From Dehalococcoidia bacterium (GTDB lineage Bacteria; Chloroflexota; Dehalococcoidia; GIF9; AB-539-J10): 12,969 nucleotides of DNA. How positions within the stretch are numbered: the stretch's first letter is position 1; the number at the start of each line of letters is the position of its first letter. Made by a program: the position numbers and the translations under genes. The stretch covers positions 1-12,969 of the forward strand of contig JAUWFX010000032.1 in assembly GCA_030606765.1 (NCBI GenBank). Reading direction: 5' to 3'. Below the pieces are notes generated by a model. The model had not been told where the DNA came from. It did not search any database and worked only from the letters and a program-made list of their open reading frames with translations. Shown in pieces: positions 1-8,316 of this stretch.

Positions 1-600
1 AATATATTTCTCGGTTTGAGCGAAGTTCTCATCACAATTGCGGCGTATAATATCCAATCTGCCGAAGGCGGCAATTTTTTGATTTGTTTCGGCTTTTTGG
101 TGAAAGACCACTAGCTTTTCAGCCACCCTTGCTACCATTTCCAGAGTTACCTGACCCCGGGGCAAAAGCATATCCATCATGCGGTCCTGAGGCAACTGCT
201 TCATTTTGACAGCATACTCTATCGCTTTGCCTTGCCCTTCGATGCGAAGCAGATTGCGGAGCCTGCCCCGAGCATAGCGAGGGGTCTCCGAGTTTGCTTC
301 AGCTTCGCCTCGCAACTGCTTCGCTCCTCGCAATGACATTGTTATCGGTACCACGGCTAAATAAGCACCGGGACAAAGGCGTCTATTTAACTCCAGCTCT
401 TGATGGCAGAAGAAATGGCGTTTCTCCAAAGTAGTGTAATCCAGATAACCTAGATTGACCGGCTTTTTAATCTTGTATACATATTCGCCGGTAAGGAGAA
501 TAAAGGACATCTGGGTCTGGACCAGTTCTATTTTTTGCGGTTTGTGGGGATAGGCTTGGGACTTAAGAAGAGCTCTAACTGTAGATGGTAATATTGACAC
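1..600 (-). CDS. Aminoglycoside-phosphotransferase-like kinase (COG2187 type), N-terminal part, runs off left edge
   Basis: The frame is open for 200 codons from a GTG at 600 to the window edge, so the C-terminus is missing. The N-terminus resembles the phosphotransferase-fold half of proteins annotated as bifunctional aminoglycoside phosphotransferase/ATP-binding protein, whose C-terminal half is a P-loop ATPase (not visible here). Supporting stretches are LVQTQMSFILLTGEYVYKIK (residues 26-45, with the probable nucleotide-binding Lys), a LGYLDYTTLEKR block, HQELELNRRLCPG and IEYAVKMKQLPQDRMMDML. The true substrate of this family is not established. Residues 89-119 do not belong to the family fold; they are encoded by an in-frame palindromic repeat. 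The gene starts 18 bp after the thiolase stop and shares its frame, so it is probably the last gene of the acyl-CoA operon. GAGAAG about 5 nt upstream is a modest ribosome site. The only upstream in-frame options before the TGA are weak (CTG). Confidence 0.8.
   Translation of the reverse strand, partial: MSILPSTVRALLKSQAYPHKPQKIELVQTQMSFILLTGEYVYKIKKPVNLGYLDYTTLEKRHFFCHQELELNRRLCPGAYLAVVPITMSLRGAKQLRGEAEANSETPRYARGRLRNLLRIEGQGKAIEYAVKMKQLPQDRMMDMLLPRGQVTLEMVARVAEKLVVFHQKAETNQKIAAFGRLDIIRRNCDENFAQTEKYI
244..336. repeat. Palindromic REP-like element inserted in frame within the kinase gene
   Basis: On the minus strand this 93-bp stretch (31 codons, S89-R119 of the kinase) begins tcattgcgaggagcgaagca and ends with cgcaatctgcttcgc. 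The ends form an inverted repeat: gcgaagcagttgcg (324-311) against cgcaatctgcttcgc (258-244), one base indel apart. Inside lies a second hairpin built on GACCCC/GGGG around tcgctatgct. This composition matches the dispersed 'attgcgaggagcgaagc' repeats common in several bacterial phyla. The length is a multiple of three and contains no stop, so the host frame is kept. The flanking protein sequence (VVPIT before, EGQGKAIEYAVKM after) reads as continuous family sequence. Confidence 0.75.
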
Positions 601-618
601 CAGACTTCTCGTGAAATT

Positions 619-1914
<1,296 letters not shown>

Positions 1915-2007
1915 GCTTTAATCTCCTTTTACCAGAATTTCCTCTCAGGCAGTGCAATCCAGATATCTGAGCGAAGCCAAATCACAGTCCGGCATTCTAA
2001 TACAGGG

Positions 2008-2424
2008 CTATGCAGGGCTGAATGCCAAAAAGGTCGTCGAGTTTTCTCCTTCGCCCCTATGTAAGAACTCTACCTGAAGAGGAGTGCCAATTGTTATGGT
2101 TTCAGGCTTGCTCCCATCCACTCCCTCAATGCGAGCAACAACCCTCACCCTCTCCTCCAACTGTACGACTCCCGAAACATAAGGATGTTGTCTATCGTAA
2201 CCTTCTTTTATCATGAGTGGAGGGCCTATAGCTATGCAGGTGAAGGCGGCAAGTTTGCCCTTCCCCTTCACCTCAACCCATTCCATTTCAGTGCCATGAC
2301 ACTCAATACAAATGGAGCGAGGAGGTACGAAAAGGACACCACACTTCGAGCACCTCGACCCCATCAGCTTCTCCTCGCTGAGAAATCGTTCGTAAGAAAT
2401 ATCATTGAAGGGCCTTTCTTCCAT
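2008..2424 (-). CDS. Zinc-ribbon/OB-fold (DUF35) acyl-CoA-binding protein
   Basis: This 138-residue protein has an N-terminal rubredoxin-like zinc ribbon (C25, C28, C39, C42 in CSKCGVLFVPPRSICIECH) followed by an OB-fold half (KGKGKLAAFTCI, PYVSGVVQLEE, VEFLHRG). This is the layout of the DUF35 family. In archaea, DUF35 proteins bridge acetoacetyl-CoA thiolase and HMG-CoA synthase in one complex, and in bacteria they sit beside SCP-x-type thiolases. Here it follows such a thiolase by 16 bp and precedes a second thiolase, so an accessory role in presenting or channelling acyl-CoA is likely (inference). The frame is open upstream to 2550, but that extension runs antisense-free over the previous gene's coding end and has no family similarity. 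The start at 2424 has GAAGGAGA nine bases upstream. Confidence 0.88.
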   Translation of the reverse strand: MEERPFNDISYERFLSEEKLMGSRCSKCGVLFVPPRSICIECHGTEMEWVEVKGKGKLAAFTCIAIGPPLMIKEGYDRQHPYVSGVVQLEERVRVVARIEGVDGSKPETITIGTPLQVEFLHRGEGENSTTFLAFSPA

Positions 2425-2432
2425 TCGTTCTG

Positions 2433-2440
2433 TCTCCTTC
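2433..2440 (-). promoter_or_regulatory. Ribosome binding site that fixes the DUF35 start
   Basis: Read on the minus strand the sequence is GAAGGAGA, 8 nt before the ATG at 2424. It lies between the preceding thiolase stop (2441) and that ATG. It is the reason for choosing 2424 over the longer open frame to 2550, whose first ATG lies inside the upstream thiolase gene. Confidence 0.8.
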
Positions 2441-3706
2441 TTATCTTCTTTCCAGAATGGTAAACGTACAGGTACCTCCTGTCCCCCCCAGGCTCTGGGC
2501 TGCCCCGATTCGTAAATCCTTAATGAGAACCTGCCTTTCTCCAGCTTCACCCTTTAATTGTTTCCAAATTTCAACAAGTTGCCCGGTGCCTGTGGCCCCT
2601 ACGGGATGGCCTTTGCATTTAAGTCCCCCGGAGGTATTGATTGGCTTTGGGCCATCCAATCTTGTCAGGCCCTCCTCTACCGCTTTGTATCCTTCCCCTG
2701 GCTTGAAAAATCCCAGATCCTCGAGATGAATAATTTCAGCTATGGAGAAGCAATCATGCACCTCGGCAATTTGTACATCTTCGGGCTTGAGTCCCGATAG
2801 CTCGTAAGCTTCTTGTGCTGCATATCTCGTGGCTTCAAAATAGGTAAGGTCTTCTTTGGCATGTAAGCCTTTGCCGCTCCCTTGCCCTATACCGACCACA
2901 TGGAGGGGGTTATCGGTGAAGTCTTTGGCTATTTCCTCTGCTACTAACAAAACGCAGCTTGCACCGTCGCTTATGGGGCAGCAATCATAGAGATGCATGG
3001 GCCAGGCAACCACGGGATTAGCCCTGGGATCGCGGAGGAATTCCTTTTCGTCTCTCCAGGCAGGTATAGGCTCCCCTTTATTTTTAGCCCTTTCAATCCT
3101 TTGGTTCATAATATCACGGATGGAGACATTAAACTGTGCCTTAGGATTGAGGCGAGCATTATTATGACTTTTTATGGTGACATTCATTAGATGCTCCCGG
3201 CTGGCTCCATATTTGTTAAAATAAGCAGTGGCCATGGCACCAAAAACACCAGGGAAGGTAAATCCTGCTTTCACTTCGTAAGGACTAGCTGCCATTGCCA
3301 GGCCCTGTGTAACTTCCTCTGTGTTGCGTTTCGACATTTCCTCGACTCCACCAACCAGGACCACGTCATAAAATCCTGAAGCTATGGCAAAAACCCCCTC
3401 TCTAAAGGCCAGTGCGCTTGCAGCACAGGCACCCTCCGTCCGAGTTGCTGGTTTCGGTGTAAGGCCGATCAAATCTGAGATTATGGGACCCCAGTGCCCT
3501 TGATGTATAAAAAAATCGTTTGTGAAATTGCCCAAATAAAGGGCATCAATATCTTTAGGGTCTATCCCTTTATCTACTGTGGAAAGCATTTCATTGAAAG
3601 CTTCAGCAAACAAGTACTTGGAGTCCTTGTCTCCAAACATGCCGAATTGCGACATCCCTGCGCCCACCACGGCCACACCCCTTCCCAATTTTCTTCGCCC
3701 TCGCAT
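2441..3706 (-). CDS. SCP-x/archaeal-type thiolase (acetyl-CoA acetyltransferase-like)
   Basis: This 421-residue protein belongs to the thiolase superfamily branch that includes sterol-carrier-protein-x thiolase and archaeal acetoacetyl-CoA thiolase. The probable nucleophile is C94 in TEGACAASALA. The second catalytic block is VHDCFSIAE (H317-C319), and the third is GGLKCKGHPVGATGTGQ (H367). The C-terminus reads AQSLGGTGGTCTFTIL and lacks the CxGGG cysteine loop of canonical thiolases, as is usual for this branch. AGGAGG stands 4 nt before the ATG at 3706, so the start is well supported. It is the first gene of the operon, and the next gene is its expected DUF35 partner. It probably acts on 3-ketoacyl-CoA or in acetoacetyl-CoA formation. 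Its exact substrate is not readable from the sequence. Confidence 0.9.
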   Translation of the reverse strand: MRGRRKLGRGVAVVGAGMSQFGMFGDKDSKYLFAEAFNEMLSTVDKGIDPKDIDALYLGNFTNDFFIHQGHWGPIISDLIGLTPKPATRTEGACAASALAFREGVFAIASGFYDVVLVGGVEEMSKRNTEEVTQGLAMAASPYEVKAGFTFPGVFGAMATAYFNKYGASREHLMNVTIKSHNNARLNPKAQFNVSIRDIMNQRIERAKNKGEPIPAWRDEKEFLRDPRANPVVAWPMHLYDCCPISDGASCVLLVAEEIAKDFTDNPLHVVGIGQGSGKGLHAKEDLTYFEATRYAAQEAYELSGLKPEDVQIAEVHDCFSIAEIIHLEDLGFFKPGEGYKAVEEGLTRLDGPKPINTSGGLKCKGHPVGATGTGQLVEIWKQLKGEAGERQVLIKDLRIGAAQSLGGTGGTCTFTILERR

Positions 3707-3767
3707 TTTACCTCCTGAGTAGGAAGTTATTTACAATTTTCCTACTATATCAAATTCTTGGGCTATA

Positions 3768-4283
3768 TCAAAGGATTATCTTGGGACGACAGCTACTACA
3801 AAAACTTGCCTCCTTCAAGTCAGTGTCGGCCAGGCTGTTGGAAAAGTGCATGACACACTTGTTATTGGGGCAATGTCCCAGGCCAAATGTATGCCCCACT
3901 TCATGAACTATCTCCTTGGTGGCTCTTTCCAGAAATAAAGCTTCGTCTGGAGCCAGGCCATAATATTCTTGCCTTAGTCGACACAGGGATACGATTGCTG
4001 TTCCGGAGACGATATCGGCTTCACCAAATACGAAGTTAAGCCTGGGGACATAAAGGTCAACATCAGTTATACCCACAACCCTTTCATCTCTTTGCGACTT
4101 TTTAAGAGAGGCGAGCAAATTTGAGGAAAAGTATTGCTTCCTCTGGGGATTGTAAGCCTGGGCCAAATCGCTAAAACTTGCTTTTATTTCCGTGGGACAA
4201 TGGAAAATATCGCCAACCCTATCCTTAAGCTTCTCCATTATTTCGTCAGCTATATTACCTAACGGTTTAAGCGTGATCTTCAC
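3768..4283 (-). CDS. amzA: Archaemetzincin (archaelysin-family zinc metalloprotease)
   Basis: This 171-residue soluble protein carries the metzincin zinc signature HEVGHTFGLGH (127-137). The archaemetzincin-specific cysteine set follows directly: C138, C143, the Met-turn at M145 (CVMHFSNS), and a final CSSC (C162, C165). Three histidines bind the catalytic zinc, E128 is the general base, and the four cysteines are thought to bind a second structural zinc. No signal peptide or membrane segment is visible, so it is probably cytoplasmic. The physiological substrate of bacterial members is unknown. The start is GTG at 4283, because an in-frame TAA lies immediately upstream; the Shine-Dalgarno sequence is weak. 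The gene diverges from folC across 109 bp and stands 61 bp upstream of the thiolase operon on the same strand. Confidence 0.9.
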   Translation of the reverse strand: MKITLKPLGNIADEIMEKLKDRVGDIFHCPTEIKASFSDLAQAYNPQRKQYFSSNLLASLKKSQRDERVVGITDVDLYVPRLNFVFGEADIVSGTAIVSLCRLRQEYYGLAPDEALFLERATKEIVHEVGHTFGLGHCPNNKCVMHFSNSLADTDLKEASFCSSCRPKIIL

Positions 4284-4364
4284 TTAATTCTTTGCCTGCG
4301 CTCTTCTCCCAGACGGTCTTTTGGAATTTTATCACAGACTGAGCAAGACGTGATGAGTAAGTAG

Positions 4365-4370
4365 TATAAT
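4365..4370 (+). promoter_or_regulatory. Candidate -10 box of the folC promoter
   Basis: A perfect TATAAT lies 22 bp before the TTG start of folC in the divergent gap 4284-4392. No good -35 match is visible at the usual spacing, so this is only a candidate. The implied leader would be short, about 15 nt. Confidence 0.4.
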
Positions 4371-4392
4371 TGCTGGATATTGAGGCCAGGAA

Positions 4393-5712
4393 TTGAATTA
4401 CAGCCAAGCAGAAGAGTATCTCGATAGTTTTGTTAATTATGAACAGATTCCGGGCATATCTTATGCCCAGCCTGGTTATAGCTTAAGGCACGTAGAAGAG
4501 CTGCTGAATCGTATGGGCGATCCTCAGCTGGCAGCCAGGACGATTCATATCGCAGGCACTAAGGGAAAGGGGAGTGTGGCGGCTATGATTGCTCAGGTCT
4601 TGAGCGATTCAGGATATAAAACAGGGCTGTATACCTCCCCCCACCTTCATACTCTAAGGGAGCGTATTAGCGTAGATGGCAGTTTGATTTCTGAAGCTGA
4701 GTTTGCTGCTGCCATGGCGGAAGTCAAGCCCTTTATTGAATCAATGAAGCACGACGCTGCCTTCAGTCAACTGACTTATTTTGAGGTATTGACTGCGCTG
4801 GTATTTGCTTACTTTAAGAAGAAGCGGCTGGACTTTCAAGTACTGGAAGTAGGTCTAGGTGGCAGGCTTGATGCTACCAATGTGGCTAGACCTGTAGTCT
4901 GTATTATCACCCCTATTAGCCTGGACCATACTCAGATTCTGGGCAATAGCCTGGAGGAAATAGCCCGGGAAAAAGCAGGCATTATCAAGTCCGGCTGCCG
5001 GGTGGTGCTTTCTCCCCAGCCAGAAGAGGCGGCTTCGGTAATCACCGATATTTGTCGTGAGAAGAAAGCGAAGGTGGTCCAAGTAGGCAAGGAAATCACC
5101 TGGCACAAGATAGGCGGTGACCTCCATCATCAATCGCTGGCGATCGAGGGTAGAACAAATAAATACCAGGTTAGCATTCCTCTTTTAGGAGATTACCAGC
5201 TTGAAAATGCTGCCGCTGCCGTAGCTGCTCTAGAGATATTGGCTTCCGCGGGCTTTGCCATCTCAGCCGCTGATATTGCTCGAGGGCTTGCCCGAGTTAA
5301 GTGGCCGGGGCGATTCCAAATTTTGCAGCAACACCCTACGGTGTTGGTTGATGGTGCTCATAACGTGGCGTCAATGAAAGGGTTGGTCAATAATATCAAA
5401 GCGTACTTCAGTTACAAACGGATTTTTCTTGTTTTCGGGACGTCCTGTGACAAAGACATACCGGGGATAATAAATGAGTTAGTTGCCCTCTCTCCACAAG
5501 TTACAGTTACACAGACACCACATTCCCGCGCTGCCCCCCCTTCAACCCTGGCTGCCGAGTTCAGCAGGCGAGGCATTGAGCCTGAAATTAGAGAAACTAT
5601 AAGCGAAGCTATATCCCGAGCCTTGTCCTTGGCAGACAGGACAGATATTATCTGCGTTACCGGCTCTCTGTTCGTGGTGGCAGAAGCGTTAGATTATTTC
5701 TCGAGGGGCTGA
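4393..5712 (+). CDS. folC: Folylpolyglutamate synthase/dihydrofolate synthase
   Basis: FolC adds glutamate to dihydropteroate and to reduced folates with ATP, making and retaining folate cofactors in the cytoplasm. The 439-residue protein has the Mur-ligase-like P-loop GTKGKGS (55-61), the folate-binding TSPHLHTLRERI (81-92), the catalytic block EVGLGGRLDATNV (152-164), DHTQILG (178-184), KAGIIK (194-199), GDYQLENAAAA (266-276) and the C-terminal-domain DGAHN (320-324). This is the full-length family pattern. The start is TTG at 4393, with AGG only a few bases upstream. A candidate TATAAT lies 22 bp before it. The 3' end overlaps the convergent SWIM gene by 19 bp. Neighbouring hpt and ade belong to purine metabolism, loosely linked through one-carbon supply. 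Confidence 0.95.
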   Translation: MNYSQAEEYLDSFVNYEQIPGISYAQPGYSLRHVEELLNRMGDPQLAARTIHIAGTKGKGSVAAMIAQVLSDSGYKTGLYTSPHLHTLRERISVDGSLISEAEFAAAMAEVKPFIESMKHDAAFSQLTYFEVLTALVFAYFKKKRLDFQVLEVGLGGRLDATNVARPVVCIITPISLDHTQILGNSLEEIAREKAGIIKSGCRVVLSPQPEEAASVITDICREKKAKVVQVGKEITWHKIGGDLHHQSLAIEGRTNKYQVSIPLLGDYQLENAAAAVAALEILASAGFAISAADIARGLARVKWPGRFQILQQHPTVLVDGAHNVASMKGLVNNIKAYFSYKRIFLVFGTSCDKDIPGIINELVALSPQVTVTQTPHSRAAPPSTLAAEFSRRGIEPEIRETISEAISRALSLADRTDIICVTGSLFVVAEALDYFSRG

Positions 5713-5966
5713 GTTTCGATAGAAGAGGCAAGGGCTTCCTTGGGTAACATCTTGTCTAGAATTTGCTGGAGCGCCATGATATGGCTACATGTCTCCCATT
5801 GAGAAAAGAAATGGCAGGTACAATGCCATTTCCCGTTGGCATAGCTTAGCTTATGGTCATCGTTTTCCCCATGGAAAACAGCGGTTAAACCTGAGAAAGT
5901 GACACGACCTGGTTCTTGAGCATACCTTTTGGCTTTTTCAATCTTCCCGATAAGGCTGGATCGCAT
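5694..5966 (-). CDS. Small SWIM zinc-finger protein
   Basis: This 90-residue protein is built around a SWIM zinc finger, CxC-x8-CxH (C49, C51, C60, H62, in WHCTCHFFSQWETCSH). SWIM fingers bind DNA or proteins and occur both in large helicases and in small stand-alone proteins like this one. No further domain is visible, and the molecular role is unknown. The frame is open to 6002, but the ATG at 5966 has CAGGAAAT about 6 nt upstream and gives a compact basic N-terminus (MRSSLIGKIEKAKRYA). Its last 19 bp overlap the end of folC tail-to-tail. It diverges from hpt across 102 bp. Confidence 0.75.
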   Translation of the reverse strand: MRSSLIGKIEKAKRYAQEPGRVTFSGLTAVFHGENDDHKLSYANGKWHCTCHFFSQWETCSHIMALQQILDKMLPKEALASSIETQPLEK

Positions 5967-6068
5967 CTTAATTTCCTGTTTTAAGTATACAACAGGGCGC
6001 AAAAAAAGTCCAGAGTCCGCAACCAGATGCGATTATGCTATCATAGTAACTAGTTTGGGAGCGATATA

Positions 6069-6596
6069 TTGATCTTTCAGCCACAACTCGAGATTCTTAT
6101 CAGCCGTGACGAGATAGCCAAAGCTATAGACAGGCTGGCTTGTGAAATAAAGAGGGATTATCAAGATAAACAGCCTTTGCTTATTGGCGTCCTCAAAGGG
6201 TCTTTTGTGTTTATGGCTGACCTCATTCGCCAACTTGATTTGCCTTTGGAGCTTGATTTTATCAGACTCTCCAGCTACGGCGCTGCCAGGGAGAGTTCGG
6301 GCAAAGTGAGAGTAGTTCAAGGGGTCAAGACTTCTATAAAAGGCAGAGATGTCCTGGTGATTGAGGATATCGTGGATACTGGAATTACCATCTCTTTTTT
6401 GCTCGATTACTTGAAGAAGAAGCAGCCTGCTTCGTTGAAGCTCTGTGCTCTAACAGACAAGCCATCTCGGCGCAGGGTTCCTGTACCCATTGACTATCGT
6501 GGCTTCACCGTGCCCAATAAATTTGTCGTGGGATATGGACTGGACTGTGATCAGAGGTTCCGCAATTTGCCCGATATTTATGTCCTGGAGGATTAA
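6069..6596 (+). CDS. hpt: Hypoxanthine phosphoribosyltransferase
   Basis: The enzyme joins hypoxanthine (and usually guanine) to PRPP, giving IMP/GMP and pyrophosphate, in cytoplasmic purine salvage. The 175-residue protein has the phosphate-binding LKGS (42-45), the flexible-loop SSY (68-70), the PRPP signature VLVIEDIVDTGIT (95-107) and the base-binding C-terminus KFVVGYGLDCDQRFRNLPDI (151-170), all typical of the family. The start is TTG at 6069 with GGGAG (6057-6061) at good spacing. The next gene, ade, begins 3 bp after the stop and makes this enzyme's substrate, so the two are clearly co-transcribed. A weak TATCAT (6039-6044) may be the -10 element. Confidence 0.95.
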   Translation: MIFQPQLEILISRDEIAKAIDRLACEIKRDYQDKQPLLIGVLKGSFVFMADLIRQLDLPLELDFIRLSSYGAARESSGKVRVVQGVKTSIKGRDVLVIEDIVDTGITISFLLDYLKKKQPASLKLCALTDKPSRRRVPVPIDYRGFTVPNKFVVGYGLDCDQRFRNLPDIYVLED

Positions 6597-6599
6597 TAA

Positions 6600-8297
6600 A
6601 TGAGTTTAAAGGAGCTTATCTCTGTAGCCAGAGGGGAAATACCCGCTGATTTGCTCCTGAAAAATGCCCGGATAGTAAATACTTTTGTTGGAGAAATAGA
6701 GCAAGCAGACGTGGCTATCTATGGCGATAGAATTGCCGGAGTAGGTGATTATGATAAGGCAAAGGAAATTATCGATTTACAGGGTGGATTTTTAGCTCCC
6801 GGGCTGATTAACGGACATACGCATATAGAAAGCTCTATGCTTCACCCGGCAAGATATGCTCAAGCCGTGGTCCCCAGAGGCACTCTGGCTGTGGTCACTG
6901 ATTTACATGAAATCGCCAACGTTTGTGGATCTGAGGGCGTAAAATTCGTCACGGATTTGGCGCGAAAGCTCCCACTGGATATGTTATTCATGGCACCGTC
7001 ATGCGTGCCAGCAACTCATCTAGAGACATCAGGCGCCCGAATAAGCTCTAAGCAAATAAGGAAAATTTTAGCTTACCCCAATGTAATCGGCCTGGGAGAG
7101 ATGATGAACTTTCCTGGCGTGGTTAGCGGGGATGAAGAGGTTTTAAAGAAAATCAGTGCTTCAAATGGCAAGGTTATCGATGGGCACGCTCCGGGGCTTG
7201 CTGGCAAGGAGCTAAATGCCTACTTGTCCGCTGGCATTCTTTCTGACCACGAATCCACTACCCTGGAAGAAGGAAAGGAGAAGTTGCGCCGGGGTATGTA
7301 CCTCATGATTCGGGAGGGCTCTTCAGAGAAGAACTTGGACGCCCTTCTGCCTCTGGTTACCGATAATACCTATAAAAGATGCTTCTTTGTGGTGGACGAC
7401 CGCAGTTGCTCTGATTTACTTCGGGAAGGCGATATTGACGCTGTGGTACGAAAGGCTATTGACAGAGGTCTGGAGCCAGTCCGGGCAATTCAGATGGCGA
7501 CGATTAACGCTGCCGAGTATTTCAGGCTTTATAATAGAGGAGGCATTGGCCCGGGTTATATAGCCAATCTTATAACCATCACTGACCTAACTAAATTAGA
7601 GATAGACATGGTGTTTTACCAGGGAAAACTGGTGGCGCGGCAAGGCAAGCCCTTGTTTCCCCTACCCCCTGTTACTCTGGAGCTAAGAGACACGGTACGC
7701 ATTAAGCCTCCTATGGGGAAATCGCTGCAAATAGCCGCTGCCGATGAGACCTATCCGGTCATCGAAATCATCCCCGGACAGATAGTTACCAAGAAAGCGG
7801 TGGAAAAGATGAAAGTTGTGGATTGGACAGTTATGCCTGATCTGGAGAGAGATATTCTGAAGCTGGTGGTGGTGGAACGGCATAAGGCTAGCGGCAACAT
7901 CGGATTGGGATTAGTGAAGGGATTTGGTTTAAAGAAGGGAGCGTTGGCCTCATCAGTCGCTCACGACTCTCACAACATAATAGCGGTGGGTACCAATGAC
8001 CTCGACATCCTGAAGGCAATCGAGGAAATTAATAGGCTGCAAGGCGGGCTGGTTGTTTGCGCCAACCTGGAGATTCTCGCTTCTTTACCCTTGCCCATCG
8101 CTGGCCTGCTTTCCCCCGAGCCGCTGGATGTAGTCGTGTCCCAGTATGAACAAGTGGAGAAAGCTGCCGCCAGCCTGGGGAATCTGCCTCCGGCTCCATT
8201 TGCCATCCTGTCTTTCCTGGCTCTGCCCGTGATTCCCGAGCTCAGGCTGACTGATTTAGGCCTGGTGGACGTGGTAGAGTTTAAGTTAATCAAGTAG
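6600..8297 (+). CDS. ade: Adenine deaminase
   Basis: This amidohydrolase converts adenine to hypoxanthine and ammonia, feeding hpt just upstream. The 565-residue protein has the metal-binding HTH (H73, H75 in LAPGLINGHTHIESSM), the probable bridging glutamate in GLGEMMN (E167), the ligands DGHAPG (H196) and SDHEST (H217), the aspartate motif VVDDRS (265-270), and the C-terminal Ade-specific VAHDSHNIIAVG (454-465). Size and domain order fit the family. The aspartate motif is more often DDRH, so Ser here replaces the following His. The ATG at 6600 overlaps the tail of a strong GGAGG (6587-6591) lying in the last codons of hpt, which suggests translational coupling. The gene converges on a methyltransferase 19 bp away. 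Confidence 0.95.
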   Translation: MSLKELISVARGEIPADLLLKNARIVNTFVGEIEQADVAIYGDRIAGVGDYDKAKEIIDLQGGFLAPGLINGHTHIESSMLHPARYAQAVVPRGTLAVVTDLHEIANVCGSEGVKFVTDLARKLPLDMLFMAPSCVPATHLETSGARISSKQIRKILAYPNVIGLGEMMNFPGVVSGDEEVLKKISASNGKVIDGHAPGLAGKELNAYLSAGILSDHESTTLEEGKEKLRRGMYLMIREGSSEKNLDALLPLVTDNTYKRCFFVVDDRSCSDLLREGDIDAVVRKAIDRGLEPVRAIQMATINAAEYFRLYNRGGIGPGYIANLITITDLTKLEIDMVFYQGKLVARQGKPLFPLPPVTLELRDTVRIKPPMGKSLQIAAADETYPVIEIIPGQIVTKKAVEKMKVVDWTVMPDLERDILKLVVVERHKASGNIGLGLVKGFGLKKGALASSVAHDSHNIIAVGTNDLDILKAIEEINRLQGGLVVCANLEILASLPLPIAGLLSPEPLDVVVSQYEQVEKAAASLGNLPPAPFAILSFLALPVIPELRLTDLGLVDVVEFKLIK

Positions 8298-8306
8298 AAT
8301 TAACTT
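8283..8306. repeat. Short inverted repeat at the ade/methyltransferase convergence
   Basis: aagttaat (8283-8290) and attaactt (8299-8306) form a perfect 8-bp inverted repeat, with the ade stop codon in the 8-nt loop. It could act as a weak bidirectional transcription stop between the two convergent genes. There is no clear T run, so this is uncertain. Confidence 0.3.
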
Positions 8307-8316
8307 GACTATCTCC

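Noticed and set aside
2425..2550. N-terminal extension of the DUF35 gene to an ATG at 2550
   Set aside because: The extra 42 codons overlap the preceding thiolase gene, and a strong Shine-Dalgarno sequence marks the start at 2424.
6016..6044. A sigma70 promoter for hpt (TATCAT at 6039-6044)
   Set aside because: The -10 match is imperfect and the -35 region at the right distance (tccgca) is poor, so it is mentioned only in the gene entry.
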